A stretch of 23,552 nucleotides of DNA from an uncultured Burkholderiales bacterium (GTDB taxonomy: Bacteria > Pseudomonadota > Gammaproteobacteria > Burkholderiales > Burkholderiaceae). The stretch spans positions 1 to 23,552 of the forward strand of contig CALBEV010000128.1 in NCBI GenBank assembly GCA_937891045.1, written 5' to 3'. The notes beneath the pieces are model-generated. The model had not been told where the DNA came from. It made no database searches and saw nothing but the letters and a program-made list of their open reading frames with translations. Positions 1-5,911 of the stretch are shown here, piece by piece (position 1 is the first letter of the stretch; every line of letters begins with the position of its first letter). Made by a program: the position numbers and the translations under genes.

Positions 1-2
1 CC

Positions 3-938
3 AATGGCTGGGTACTCAAAGACGGTGACAAGCCTTTTTTAAGAGCCAGCCATTCACCCGCTGGATGGGGCTTTTTGATACAGTCCTATCCGCCTGGACA
101 AACCTCCAGTGCATCGCCAGCGTCTGCCAGCTTTGGTTTGAAGAACATGGATTGGCAGGGCATAGAGCCCCGCAATGCCACCACCTTGGGCATGTTGTTG
201 ACGCAGCCCACCGGCTTTGCAAGCGTTGCGAAATTGCTCAATGACATGAGCCTTGGTTTGTGGGGACGCCAAAACGAGTTGAATGGCATGGTCTATCGAC
301 TGCTGCAGCAGCGCATGTTCATGGCGCAGATCAATCCCAGCATGCTCAAGAAAGCCGTCATGGGCCAAGCCCGCAGCATCGAAAACATGCTTTTGAATGC
401 GCAAGCGCCGGTGGATGACCCCAAAACCATCATGAAGCAGATCTTGGCCTTGATGCAACAAGGCACGCTTGAAGGCGTTGATCAAGAGCAAGGCAGAGAA
501 CTGGAGCAGGCCATCCGCGAGCTCGAGTCGGCCCAAGCGCAAAGCGCACAAAAGTCATTGGGCGGGGAACTGTCTTTGCATGTCTTGTTGCCCTTCGTGG
601 ACGCCGAGCCTGTTGAACTGCATTTCCAACGACCCGCCCGCAAGCCGGGACAGGAGGAACCCCCGCTCAGCGTTGACATCCATTCGCGCAGTCGATTACT
701 CGGCGAGATTTGGCTCAACACCCTGATTTCCAAATCAACCAGTGTGGATTTGGTCATGTGGGCGTTGCGGGCTGATGTGGCCGCTGTGGCCAGGCAACGC
801 TCCGGTGAACTGGGCTTGGAGTTGGGAGCCGCTGGTTTGAATTTGCAGTCTTTTCAAATCTTCAATGCGCCACGCCCGCTGGTGCGTGCCAGTGAAGTCT
901 CGGGCACCCGCGGCTCGGTCATCGATGCACGAGCCTGA
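3..938 (+). CDS. FliK-like flagellar hook-length control protein (5' end outside window)
   Basis: The reading frame is open from the left edge with no ATG before a Met codon at about 147, so the gene most likely starts upstream. A TTG at 75 would be an arbitrary start. The last 130 or so residues resemble the C-terminal domain of FliK hook-length proteins: a beta-rich stretch (LHVLLPF, then SVDIHSRSRLLGEIWLNTLI) followed by an Ala/Leu/Arg helix and a short strand. FliK measures hook length and interacts with the FlhB C-domain to switch export specificity. The part before this is low in recognisable features, as is usual in the family. The next gene, an FlhB C-domain paralog, starts 6 bp downstream, so the two probably act as a pair. 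This pair beside flgN is familiar in Burkholderiales. It may be a second FliK-type protein rather than the main FliK, which usually lies with the fli genes. Confidence 0.72.
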   Translation, partial: NGWVLKDGDKPFLRASHSPAGWGFLIQSYPPGQTSSASPASASFGLKNMDWQGIEPRNATTLGMLLTQPTGFASVAKLLNDMSLGLWGRQNELNGMVYRLLQQRMFMAQINPSMLKKAVMGQARSIENMLLNAQAPVDDPKTIMKQILALMQQGTLEGVDQEQGRELEQAIRELESAQAQSAQKSLGGELSLHVLLPFVDAEPVELHFQRPARKPGQEEPPLSVDIHSRSRLLGEIWLNTLISKSTSVDLVMWALRADVAAVARQRSGELGLELGAAGLNLQSFQIFNAPRPLVRASEVSGTRGSVIDARA

Positions 939-944
939 CAAACC

Positions 945-1268
945 ATGCCCATGAAAACGCCTTTAGAAGCCGTCGCCCTGGAATACGGGCATTTGAATAC
1001 ACCGAAAGTGGTGGCCAAGGGCCAGTCCGAGCTGGCGCTGCGCATCATCAACGAGGCCAAAAAACAAGGGATTTATGTGGCCGAAGACCCGCAATTGTTG
1101 GCCTTGCTCAGCAAGCTGGATGTGGGCGATGAAATCACGCAAGACATGTACACCGCGGTGGCGGTGATTTTGTCGTGGGTGTATTGGCTCAAGGGCATGC
1201 AGCCCGGCGATGAAAAGCAAGCGGGCGGCACAGCGCCCACCGCGTCAAGCTTCGGTAAAGCCTCTTAA
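945..1268 (+). CDS. Stand-alone FlhB C-terminal domain protein (export-switch paralog)
   Basis: This 107-residue protein matches the cytoplasmic C-terminal domain of FlhB/YscU export-switch proteins. AVALEYGHLNTPKVVAKGQ near the N-terminus corresponds to the segment just after the NPTH autocleavage site, and EDPQLLALL and VGDEITQDMYTAVAVILSWVYWL match the rest. The NPTH motif is absent (MKTPLEA sits where it would be), and there are no membrane helices, so the protein resembles the cleaved FlhB C-fragment made as a separate gene. Such paralogs can interact with FliK and may modify substrate switching; that role is inferred here. It lies 6 bp after the FliK-like gene. Its 3' end overlaps the 3' end of flgN on the opposite strand by 24 bp. 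The final 20 residues are Ala/Gly-rich and not conserved. Confidence 0.85.
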   Translation: MPMKTPLEAVALEYGHLNTPKVVAKGQSELALRIINEAKKQGIYVAEDPQLLALLSKLDVGDEITQDMYTAVAVILSWVYWLKGMQPGDEKQAGGTAPTASSFGKAS

Positions 1269-1667
1269 GCGACGCAGTCGCTTGATTTGACCCAGGCGGT
1301 CGTAGACCTCCACCGGGCTGGTGGGGTCGTTCACATTCAAACTCTCGAGAGCGCCACGGATGGCGTCGAGTTTGCGCAGGATGAGGATTTCATTGCGGCG
1401 GTGCATGTCGCGGCAGCTCATCATGCGGGTGCGAAATTCATTCCAGTGCGGTCCCAATTTGTCGGCGTCATCCGGTTGCTGCACGCCGGTGAGGCGGCCC
1501 AATTCGCTCAGCAGGTGGTTTTTTTCACCCAGCAGCAGCTCGAACTGATCCAAGTCTTGAACCTTGAGCGCATTGAACTCGTGTTCAAGCACTTCTTCCA
1601 AACGATCGACCAAGCCATGGGCTTGTTCCACAGATTCGGGGGTATCCAAAACAGTCGTTGACGTCAT
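1245..1667 (-). CDS. flgN: FlgN, export chaperone for FlgK and FlgL
   Basis: The 140-residue acidic, helical protein equals the usual FlgN length (140 in Salmonella). It begins with a long amphipathic helix (LVDRLEEVLEHEFNALKVQDL) followed by LLGEKNHLLSELGRL, the typical FlgN pattern, and has a basic C-terminal tail. FlgN binds the C-terminal helices of the hook-filament junction proteins FlgK and FlgL in the cytosol and delivers them to the flagellar export apparatus; both clients are encoded in this window. It is the last gene of flgA-flgM-flgN, starting 8 bp after the flgM stop, so it should be co-transcribed with flgM from the sigma-28 promoter at 2048-2074. The 3' end overlaps the FlhB-like gene convergently, which leaves no room for a separate terminator. 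Confidence 0.9.
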   Translation of the reverse strand: MTSTTVLDTPESVEQAHGLVDRLEEVLEHEFNALKVQDLDQFELLLGEKNHLLSELGRLTGVQQPDDADKLGPHWNEFRTRMMSCRDMHRRNEILILRKLDAIRGALESLNVNDPTSPVEVYDRLGQIKRLRRLRGFTEA

Positions 1668-1675
1668 GGTTCAGT

Positions 1676-1993
1676 TCAACCTTGGATCATTTTTTCCAGG
1701 GACACAAAATTCTCGGCAATTTGACGAGGATTGACCGGGTAGTTGCCGCTTTGAATGGCGGCCTTGATGGCATCCACTTTGGCGCGGTCAAAACCAGGTT
1801 GGTCATCGATGCGTTGCTTCACATTGCTGAGGTTCACGGAATCGGCTCCTTGAGGCTTGGCGGGGGCTTTGGCCTCGATCGGCTGCTCGGGTTTGCTGGC
1901 AACCGGTTTTTTATCCAGTTTGTCCAGGGTTGTGCGATTGGCTGCCACAGAGTGGGCCACACGGGATTGAGAGGAAGAGATGGGATCTGCCAT
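1676..1993 (-). CDS. flgM: FlgM, anti-sigma-28 factor
   Basis: This 105-residue protein has the FlgM layout: a low-complexity, unstructured N-terminal half rich in Ser, Lys, Pro and Ala, then the sigma-28-binding C-terminal half with VNLSNVKQRID, FDRAKVDAIKAAIQSGNYPVNPRQIAENFVSLEKMI. FlgM binds sigma-28 (FliA) in the cytosol until the hook-basal body is complete, then is secreted through the flagellum, releasing FliA for late genes. The start at 1993 has a clear ribosome site (AAAGGA, 6 nt before ATG). A sigma-28 promoter upstream would give FlgM autoregulation through FliA, as known in enterics. It sits between flgA and flgN. Confidence 0.95.
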   Translation of the reverse strand: MADPISSSQSRVAHSVAANRTTLDKLDKKPVASKPEQPIEAKAPAKPQGADSVNLSNVKQRIDDQPGFDRAKVDAIKAAIQSGNYPVNPRQIAENFVSLEKMIQG

Positions 1994-2047
1994 GATGGGT
2001 CCTTTAATGACTGAGTACTGGTCGCAATTTTCTTTGCGTTATCGTCA

Positions 2048-2074
2048 GTATCGACCCCAAGTCTTGAGACTTGA
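2048..2074 (-). promoter_or_regulatory. Sigma-28 promoter for flgM-flgN
   Basis: On the minus strand TCAAGTCT (2074-2067), an 11-nt spacer and GTCGATAC (2055-2048) match the sigma-28 consensus TAAAGTTT-N11-GCCGATAA at 6/8 plus 6/8 with exact spacing. Transcription would start near 2041, about 48 nt before the flgM ATG. The -35 and part of the spacer form a perfect 7-bp dyad CAAGTCT-TG-AGACTTG at 2059-2074. Confidence 0.7.
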
Positions 2075-2103
2075 GGGCTTTACCGGAAAAAAATTCAAAC
2101 TTT

Positions 2104-2127
2104 AAATGAATTATTTTGAATTCATTT
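2104..2127. repeat. AT-rich inverted repeat after flgA
   Basis: AAATGAATT (2104-2112) and AATTCATTT (2119-2127) are perfect 9-bp arms around a 6-nt loop, immediately after the flgA stop codon. In the flgA transcript this is a hairpin, followed 8 nt later by a run of seven U residues (2093-2087). It may attenuate read-through from flgA into flgM or define an mRNA 3' end. The stem is AT-rich and the U-tract not adjacent, so termination is uncertain. Confidence 0.5.
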
Positions 2128-2901
2128 TCACAAACCGCGTGCCATGTTCACACCTGTGACCACAGCTGTCAAAGATCGACCGGATTCCGGGTTTTTCAAG
2201 CGGATTTGATCACCAAACAGCCCATCTTGTTGGGCCTCGGCTTTCACGGTGATGACAAAACCTTTGCCTTCGTCCACAGCCACCGTCACTTGCTGACCGC
2301 GCTTGACCATGGTGGTGGGTTTCAAGTCTTGTAATTTCAGCGGTGTGTTGGCGGGCAAATCACGCAACAACTCGGTGTTGACCAATTCACGCTCGTCATT
2401 GACATAGCGTGTTTCATGGGCCGCCACACGTTGCTCGACCGGCTTGAACATGCCAGGTTGCATGGTCGTGCCACGTTTGAGGGATTGGGTGGACACCCAC
2501 ACCAAGCGGGTGACGCTGTTGTTGGCGCCGCCGGTGGCCAGCTGCGCGCCGATACCAGAGCGGACCTGCACCATGACGAAATGCTGCCAAACAGGTTGGG
2601 CGCAACGCGCACGCACGCTTTGTTTGTTGCCAAACGGTTGGTCAAACAAGATGACCTCGGTACATGCTGAGAATTTGATGCGGCTGTCCATCGGCACGAT
2701 GTTCACCAGCGGCGCGTCAACTTTGTAGTTGTCGATCACGAATTGCTTGGCACCTTGCTCAATCGCGCTCCAAGCCGGGTTGGCTGGCGTGCTTTGGGCC
2801 CAAGCTGCACCCCAGGCACTGGCCATCAGCAAGCCAAAGGCCACCAGTTTCTTGAAACCAGTTTGTTGCATTCTTTTTGAAGTTCGGCACAGCATTTGCA
2901 T
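2128..2901 (-). CDS. flgA: FlgA, periplasmic P-ring assembly chaperone
   Basis: The protein carries a Sec signal (FKKLVAFGLLMASAWGAAWA then Q) and the FlgA fold: an N-terminal region with two Cys (FSACTEV and RARCAQPVW) that can form a disulfide, and a C-terminal SAF-like domain (LPANTPLKLQDLKPTTMVKRGQQVTVAV, then SGRSLTAVVTGVN). FlgA helps FlgI polymerise into the P-ring in the periplasm. The frame extends upstream to 3042, but the ATG at 2901 is chosen because GGAG lies 6 nt before it and the sigma-54 promoter at 2973-2958 would place transcription start near 2946. An internal ATG at 2871 would give a more typical signal peptide but has a poor ribosome site. Length 257 aa, versus 219 in Salmonella. 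It leads the flgAMN operon, 134 bp before flgM. Confidence 0.92.
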   Translation of the reverse strand: MQMLCRTSKRMQQTGFKKLVAFGLLMASAWGAAWAQSTPANPAWSAIEQGAKQFVIDNYKVDAPLVNIVPMDSRIKFSACTEVILFDQPFGNKQSVRARCAQPVWQHFVMVQVRSGIGAQLATGGANNSVTRLVWVSTQSLKRGTTMQPGMFKPVEQRVAAHETRYVNDERELVNTELLRDLPANTPLKLQDLKPTTMVKRGQQVTVAVDEGKGFVITVKAEAQQDGLFGDQIRLKNPESGRSLTAVVTGVNMARGL

Positions 2902-2957
2902 TATGTTCTCCAAGGGTGTGGATGTTTTGACGTTTTGAGCGTCATGCCCATACCCGA

Positions 2958-2973
2958 TGCAACTTTGATGCCA
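2958..2973 (-). promoter_or_regulatory. Sigma-54 promoter for flgA
   Basis: On the minus strand TGGCAT (2973-2968), five bases, TTGCA (2962-2958) fits the -24/-12 consensus TGGCAC-N5-TTGCA with one mismatch and the required 12-nt spacing between the GG and GC pairs. Start of transcription would be near 2946, 45 nt upstream of the chosen flgA ATG. It implies control by an enhancer-binding activator. It lies in the divergent spacer shared with the LysM gene. Confidence 0.75.
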
Positions 2974-3001
2974 ACCCTTTTTGACCACCACCGAGCGCAA
3001 A

Positions 3002-4156
3002 ATGAACTTCAATATTGATCCAAAGGCACTCGTCAAAACCACATTTGTACACCCAAATGACTGTAACGTTGTTGCGCGTTCTCAAACTGGCAGCATGCCT
3101 GCTCGCGTGGGCTTTGCCCAAACCTTGGCGCAGTTGCAACACAAGCCTGGTGTCAATTCCTCGACGATTTTGAATCCCAAGGTGCCCAGCTTGGCGGTGC
3201 AAGACGGCGACACCCTCAGCAGCATTGTGAAAAACCACATGGAGGCCCTGGGTCGCCCGGTCGACAACGCCCAGGCGTTGCGTTTGTCGCAAGACTTGGC
3301 CAAAGCCAACGGCATCAGCAACCCAGACCGCATTTTCCCAGGCCAACGCCTGAACATGAGTGCTTTGAATGAATTCATGGCTACAGAAGCAACTCAAAAG
3401 TTAGCAAAAGCACCGCCAGCGGCCCACTCTGCCTTGGCCATGAATTCAGCCGCACAAGCGCGCAACCTGAACCTGTCACGTCCATCTTTGGCCACGGGGC
3501 AACACCCCGTGCTTGAAAAAACCTTGGACCGGGCCGTGGCCAAGGGGTTCATACCGCCCCAAGAACGCCAGTTGGTGTTTGAAAAGATTGTCAGCATGTC
3601 GCGCACCTATCAGTTTGCGCCCGACGACTTTGCCCGCATGACCTTGATGGAAAGCGATGGCATGAACCCCAAGGCCACCAACAACCGTTGTCACGGCATC
3701 ATCCAATTCTGTGATGGCCCAGACCGTGGCGCAGCCAGTGCAGGCTTTGGCCACAACCCCAAGGCCATCTTGGGCCACAGCGTTTTGCAGCAACTCGACA
3801 TGGTGGGCAAGTATTTCGATGAGACGGGTTTGCGGCGCATGGGCCCCACCAGCTTGGACGACCTGTACCTGACGGTGCTCACGCCTGCAGCGCGCAACAT
3901 CAAATCCCCGGACGCGAACTTGAACATCGCGGGCACACAAGCCAAGCAGTTGTATGTCAACCGCGATAAAAGCGCACCCATTACCCGCAACTCGATCATG
4001 CAAGGGCTTTACCAAAATGCCATTGAACGTTTGAGCAAGCATGAGCATGCGCAAACCTTGGCACAGGCTAAAAACAGCCAAGCCCCGCAAGAGGCCTCTC
4101 AACGCGCTCAGGCGCTGCGCGTGAGCGCTTATTTGAACCAAGACTATTTGCGCTAA
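3002..4156 (+). CDS. LysM and lytic-transglycosylase-like protein, probable flagellar peptidoglycan hydrolase
   Basis: The 384-residue protein has a LysM-type peptidoglycan-binding segment at about residues 62-121 (VQDGDTLSSIV ... NPDRIFPGQRLNM). A helical domain at about 193-303 resembles lysozyme-like lytic transglycosylases: FARMTLMESDGMNPKATNN, with Glu217 as candidate catalytic acid, then HGIIQFCDG, QLDMVGKYFDE and DDLYLTVLTPAA, the same order as in phage and Slt-type enzymes. No Sec signal or membrane segment is visible at the N-terminus, so export may go through the flagellar secretion system, as for FlgJ. A tail of about 80 residues is Gln/Ala-rich. ATG 3002 is preferred over an in-frame TTG at 2981; its ribosome site is weak. 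It diverges from flgA and precedes flgB, and FlgJ in this window lacks a hydrolase half, so a rod-penetration role is inferred. Activity is not shown by sequence alone. Confidence 0.72.
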   Translation: MNFNIDPKALVKTTFVHPNDCNVVARSQTGSMPARVGFAQTLAQLQHKPGVNSSTILNPKVPSLAVQDGDTLSSIVKNHMEALGRPVDNAQALRLSQDLAKANGISNPDRIFPGQRLNMSALNEFMATEATQKLAKAPPAAHSALAMNSAAQARNLNLSRPSLATGQHPVLEKTLDRAVAKGFIPPQERQLVFEKIVSMSRTYQFAPDDFARMTLMESDGMNPKATNNRCHGIIQFCDGPDRGAASAGFGHNPKAILGHSVLQQLDMVGKYFDETGLRRMGPTSLDDLYLTVLTPAARNIKSPDANLNIAGTQAKQLYVNRDKSAPITRNSIMQGLYQNAIERLSKHEHAQTLAQAKNSQAPQEASQRAQALRVSAYLNQDYLR

Positions 4157-4205
4157 GCGGCAAAGCTTTGCCGATGGACCGAGCTGGCGGACATGTTTTG
4201 CCGCT
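4156..4205. repeat. Overlapping CGGCAAA/TTTGCCG dyads upstream of flgB, candidate activator site
   Basis: CGGCAAAGCTTTGCCG (4158-4173) is a perfect 16-bp palindrome right after the LysM gene stop. A further TTTGCCGCT at 4197-4205 is the exact reverse complement of AGCGGCAAA at 4156-4164, so the first arm can pair with either of two partners. There is no U-tract, so a simple terminator is unlikely. The block lies about 65-115 bp before the predicted sigma-54 start site, where an enhancer-binding protein normally binds. A related palindrome occurs at 22667-22686. Confidence 0.5.
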
Positions 4206-4245
4206 GAGTTCAGTTTGAGCGCGGTGCTAAGTATTCAGTCCTTGG

Positions 4246-4262
4246 TGGCACACAAATTGCAA
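4246..4262 (+). promoter_or_regulatory. Sigma-54 promoter for the flgB operon
   Basis: TGGCAC (4246-4251), ACAAA, TTGCAA (4257-4262) is a perfect -24/-12 element with GG and GC 12 nt apart. Transcription would start near 4272, giving a leader of about 68 nt before the flgB ATG. It should drive flgB and probably the rest of the flg run to flgL. Confidence 0.88.
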
Positions 4263-4339
4263 GTATCGACCGCAGGCTCCACAACTTGAGAGCTTGGTGT
4301 CGTGAAAACGGCGATTTCTACCAACCGAGGAGGTGTGTC

Positions 4340-4723
4340 ATGAACTTATTTGCTGGAGCATTTGGCATTCACGAGCGAGCCCTCGGCGTGCGCAGTCAAC
4401 GCTTGGAGGTGTTGTCTCGCAACATTGCCAATGCCGACACGCCCAATTACAAAGCGGAAGAGCTGGATTTCAAAGCCATGCTCAAGGAAACCACCCGCGA
4501 ATATTTATCAGCCACGAATGCCAAGCATTACGCGGCGATCGAAGAGCAACCCGATAACGGACAACGCTACCGCGTGCCTTTCAACAGCTCTTTTGATGGC
4601 AACACCGTCGAGATCAATGTGGAACAAGCCCAGTTCGGTCAAGCCGCAGCTGACTATCAGACCACCTTGAACTTCCTGGAAAACCGCATCAGCGGCATCC
4701 GCAAAGCCTTGAAAGGGGAATAA
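4340..4723 (+). CDS. flgB: FlgB, proximal rod protein
   Basis: This 127-residue protein has the rod/hook N-terminal signature SRNIANADTPNYKAEELDF and a C-terminal helix (YQTTLNFLENRISGIRKALKG) typical of FlgB (138 aa in Salmonella). It forms the base of the periplasmic rod with FlgC and FlgF and is exported by the flagellar type III system. The frame continues upstream to 4286, but ATG 4340 is chosen because GAGGAGG lies just before it (4327-4333) and the protein then starts MNLFAGAFGIHERAL like other FlgB. First gene after the sigma-54 promoter; flgC follows after 3 bp. Confidence 0.96.
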   Translation: MNLFAGAFGIHERALGVRSQRLEVLSRNIANADTPNYKAEELDFKAMLKETTREYLSATNAKHYAAIEEQPDNGQRYRVPFNSSFDGNTVEINVEQAQFGQAAADYQTTLNFLENRISGIRKALKGE

Positions 4724-4726
4724 CCG

Positions 4727-5155
4727 ATGAGAACCCTTGACAGCGTATTTGGTATTGCAGGCACCGCGCTGAATGCGCAAACCGTGCGCCTCAATACCAC
4801 CGCCTCCAACTTGGCCAATGCCACCACGGTTGCTAAATCCGAGGGCGAAGCCTTTCGTGCCAAACGCACCGTGTTCAAGGCCTTGGTGAAAGAAGAAATG
4901 ACCAACGCCGGTTTTCAATACCAAGGTGGCGTGAAAGTGGACCAGGTTGTGGACGACCCCACACCGATTCGCAGCATTTACGACCCCGGCAACCCGTCTG
5001 CCGACGAGAACGGCTATGTGTATTTGTCCAACGTGAACGAAATGCAAGAGATGGTCGAAATGATGGCCGCTTCACGTTCCTACCAAAACAATGTGGAAGT
5101 GGTGAACACCGCTCGTCAATTGATGATGCGCACCATTGAAATCACCAAATCCTGA
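4727..5155 (+). CDS. flgC: FlgC, proximal rod protein
   Basis: The 142-residue protein contains the conserved N-terminal helix with TASNLANATTVAKSEGEAFRAKR, the central VDDPTPIRSIYDPGNPSADENGYVYLSNVN block, and the C-terminal EMVEMMAASRSYQNNVEVVNTARQLMMRTI helix that define FlgC (134 aa in Salmonella). It polymerises above FlgB in the periplasmic rod. The start is 3 bp after the flgB stop, with GGGGAA in the end of flgB as ribosome site. Asn-Ala-Thr-Thr replaces the usual Asn-Ala-Xaa-Thr-Pro of the signature; otherwise it is ordinary. Confidence 0.96.
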   Translation: MRTLDSVFGIAGTALNAQTVRLNTTASNLANATTVAKSEGEAFRAKRTVFKALVKEEMTNAGFQYQGGVKVDQVVDDPTPIRSIYDPGNPSADENGYVYLSNVNEMQEMVEMMAASRSYQNNVEVVNTARQLMMRTIEITKS

Positions 5156-5174
5156 TACCTGAAAGCAAATTGAC

Positions 5175-5873
5175 ATGGCTACAGCATCCCCCGCCAGAGC
5201 GCCTTTGCCCAACGGCATCGTCAGCTACGAAGACTACATCGCCAAAAACAAAGTCAAAGCACCGTCCAACACCATGGACCAAGGCGCATTTCTGACCTTG
5301 TTCACCACCCAACTGAAAAACCAAAACCCTTTGGACCCCGTGAAAAACGAGGCCTTTGTGGCGCAGCTGGCGCAGTTCTCGCAACTTGAAGCCACCACGG
5401 CGATGAAAAACAGCATGGAGGCCATGGCGCAAAGCCTGCAGGGCGACAAGATGTTGGCCGGTGCTTCCATGATTGGCCGCAAAGTGGCCGTGCCCAACGG
5501 TCCCTTGGTGCTCTTGGGCGGTCAGCCTATTGATGCGACCGTGGACTTGCCCACTGGCGCTGATGGCGTGCAAATGCAAATCTTGAACGACAAAGGCCAA
5601 GTGGTGCGCAAACAAATTTTCGGCGCACAAATGGCCGGTGCCATGAAATTGTCATGGGATGGCATGAACGATGGCGGCGCTGCCATGCCCGATGGCACTT
5701 ACAGCATGCAAGTGCTCATCAGTGCGCAGGGCAAAGCCATGCAACCCGTGGTCAACACCTTGTCCACAGTGCGCAGTGTCAGCAATGCCGGTACAGGTGA
5801 CAACACCTGGCTGTTGGAAGTCGATGGCGGCAAGAGCGTCAGCCTCACCGATGTCAAACGCATCGCTTATTGA
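5175..5873 (+). CDS. flgD: FlgD, hook-cap scaffold protein
   Basis: The 232 residues equal the usual FlgD length. The N-terminal export and capping region carries MDQGAFLTLFTTQLKNQNPLDPVKNEAFVAQLAQFSQLEAT, the most conserved FlgD block, and the C-terminal half has the beta-rich FLG-domain pattern (VQMQILNDKGQVVRKQIF, LSWDGMNDGGAAMPDGTYSMQV). FlgD sits at the tip of the growing hook, lets FlgE subunits insert, and is later replaced by FlgK. It lies 19 bp after flgC and 38 bp before flgE. The FlgD here is of normal size even though its client FlgE is more than three times the enteric length. Confidence 0.96.
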   Translation: MATASPARAPLPNGIVSYEDYIAKNKVKAPSNTMDQGAFLTLFTTQLKNQNPLDPVKNEAFVAQLAQFSQLEATTAMKNSMEAMAQSLQGDKMLAGASMIGRKVAVPNGPLVLLGGQPIDATVDLPTGADGVQMQILNDKGQVVRKQIFGAQMAGAMKLSWDGMNDGGAAMPDGTYSMQVLISAQGKAMQPVVNTLSTVRSVSNAGTGDNTWLLEVDGGKSVSLTDVKRIAY

Positions 5874-5911
5874 TACAGCAGCAGAACGAAATTCAACGGA
5901 GCAACTAGACC

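Noticed and set aside
2080..2104. TAAAGTTT followed by CCGGTAAA on the minus strand as flgM promoter
   Set aside because: The -35 is perfect but the -10 match needs a spacer of 9 nt instead of 11; the element at 2048-2074 has correct spacing.
2902..3042. Longer flgA starting at 3042
   Set aside because: It would begin upstream of the sigma-54 start site and give an N-terminal extension without signal peptide form.
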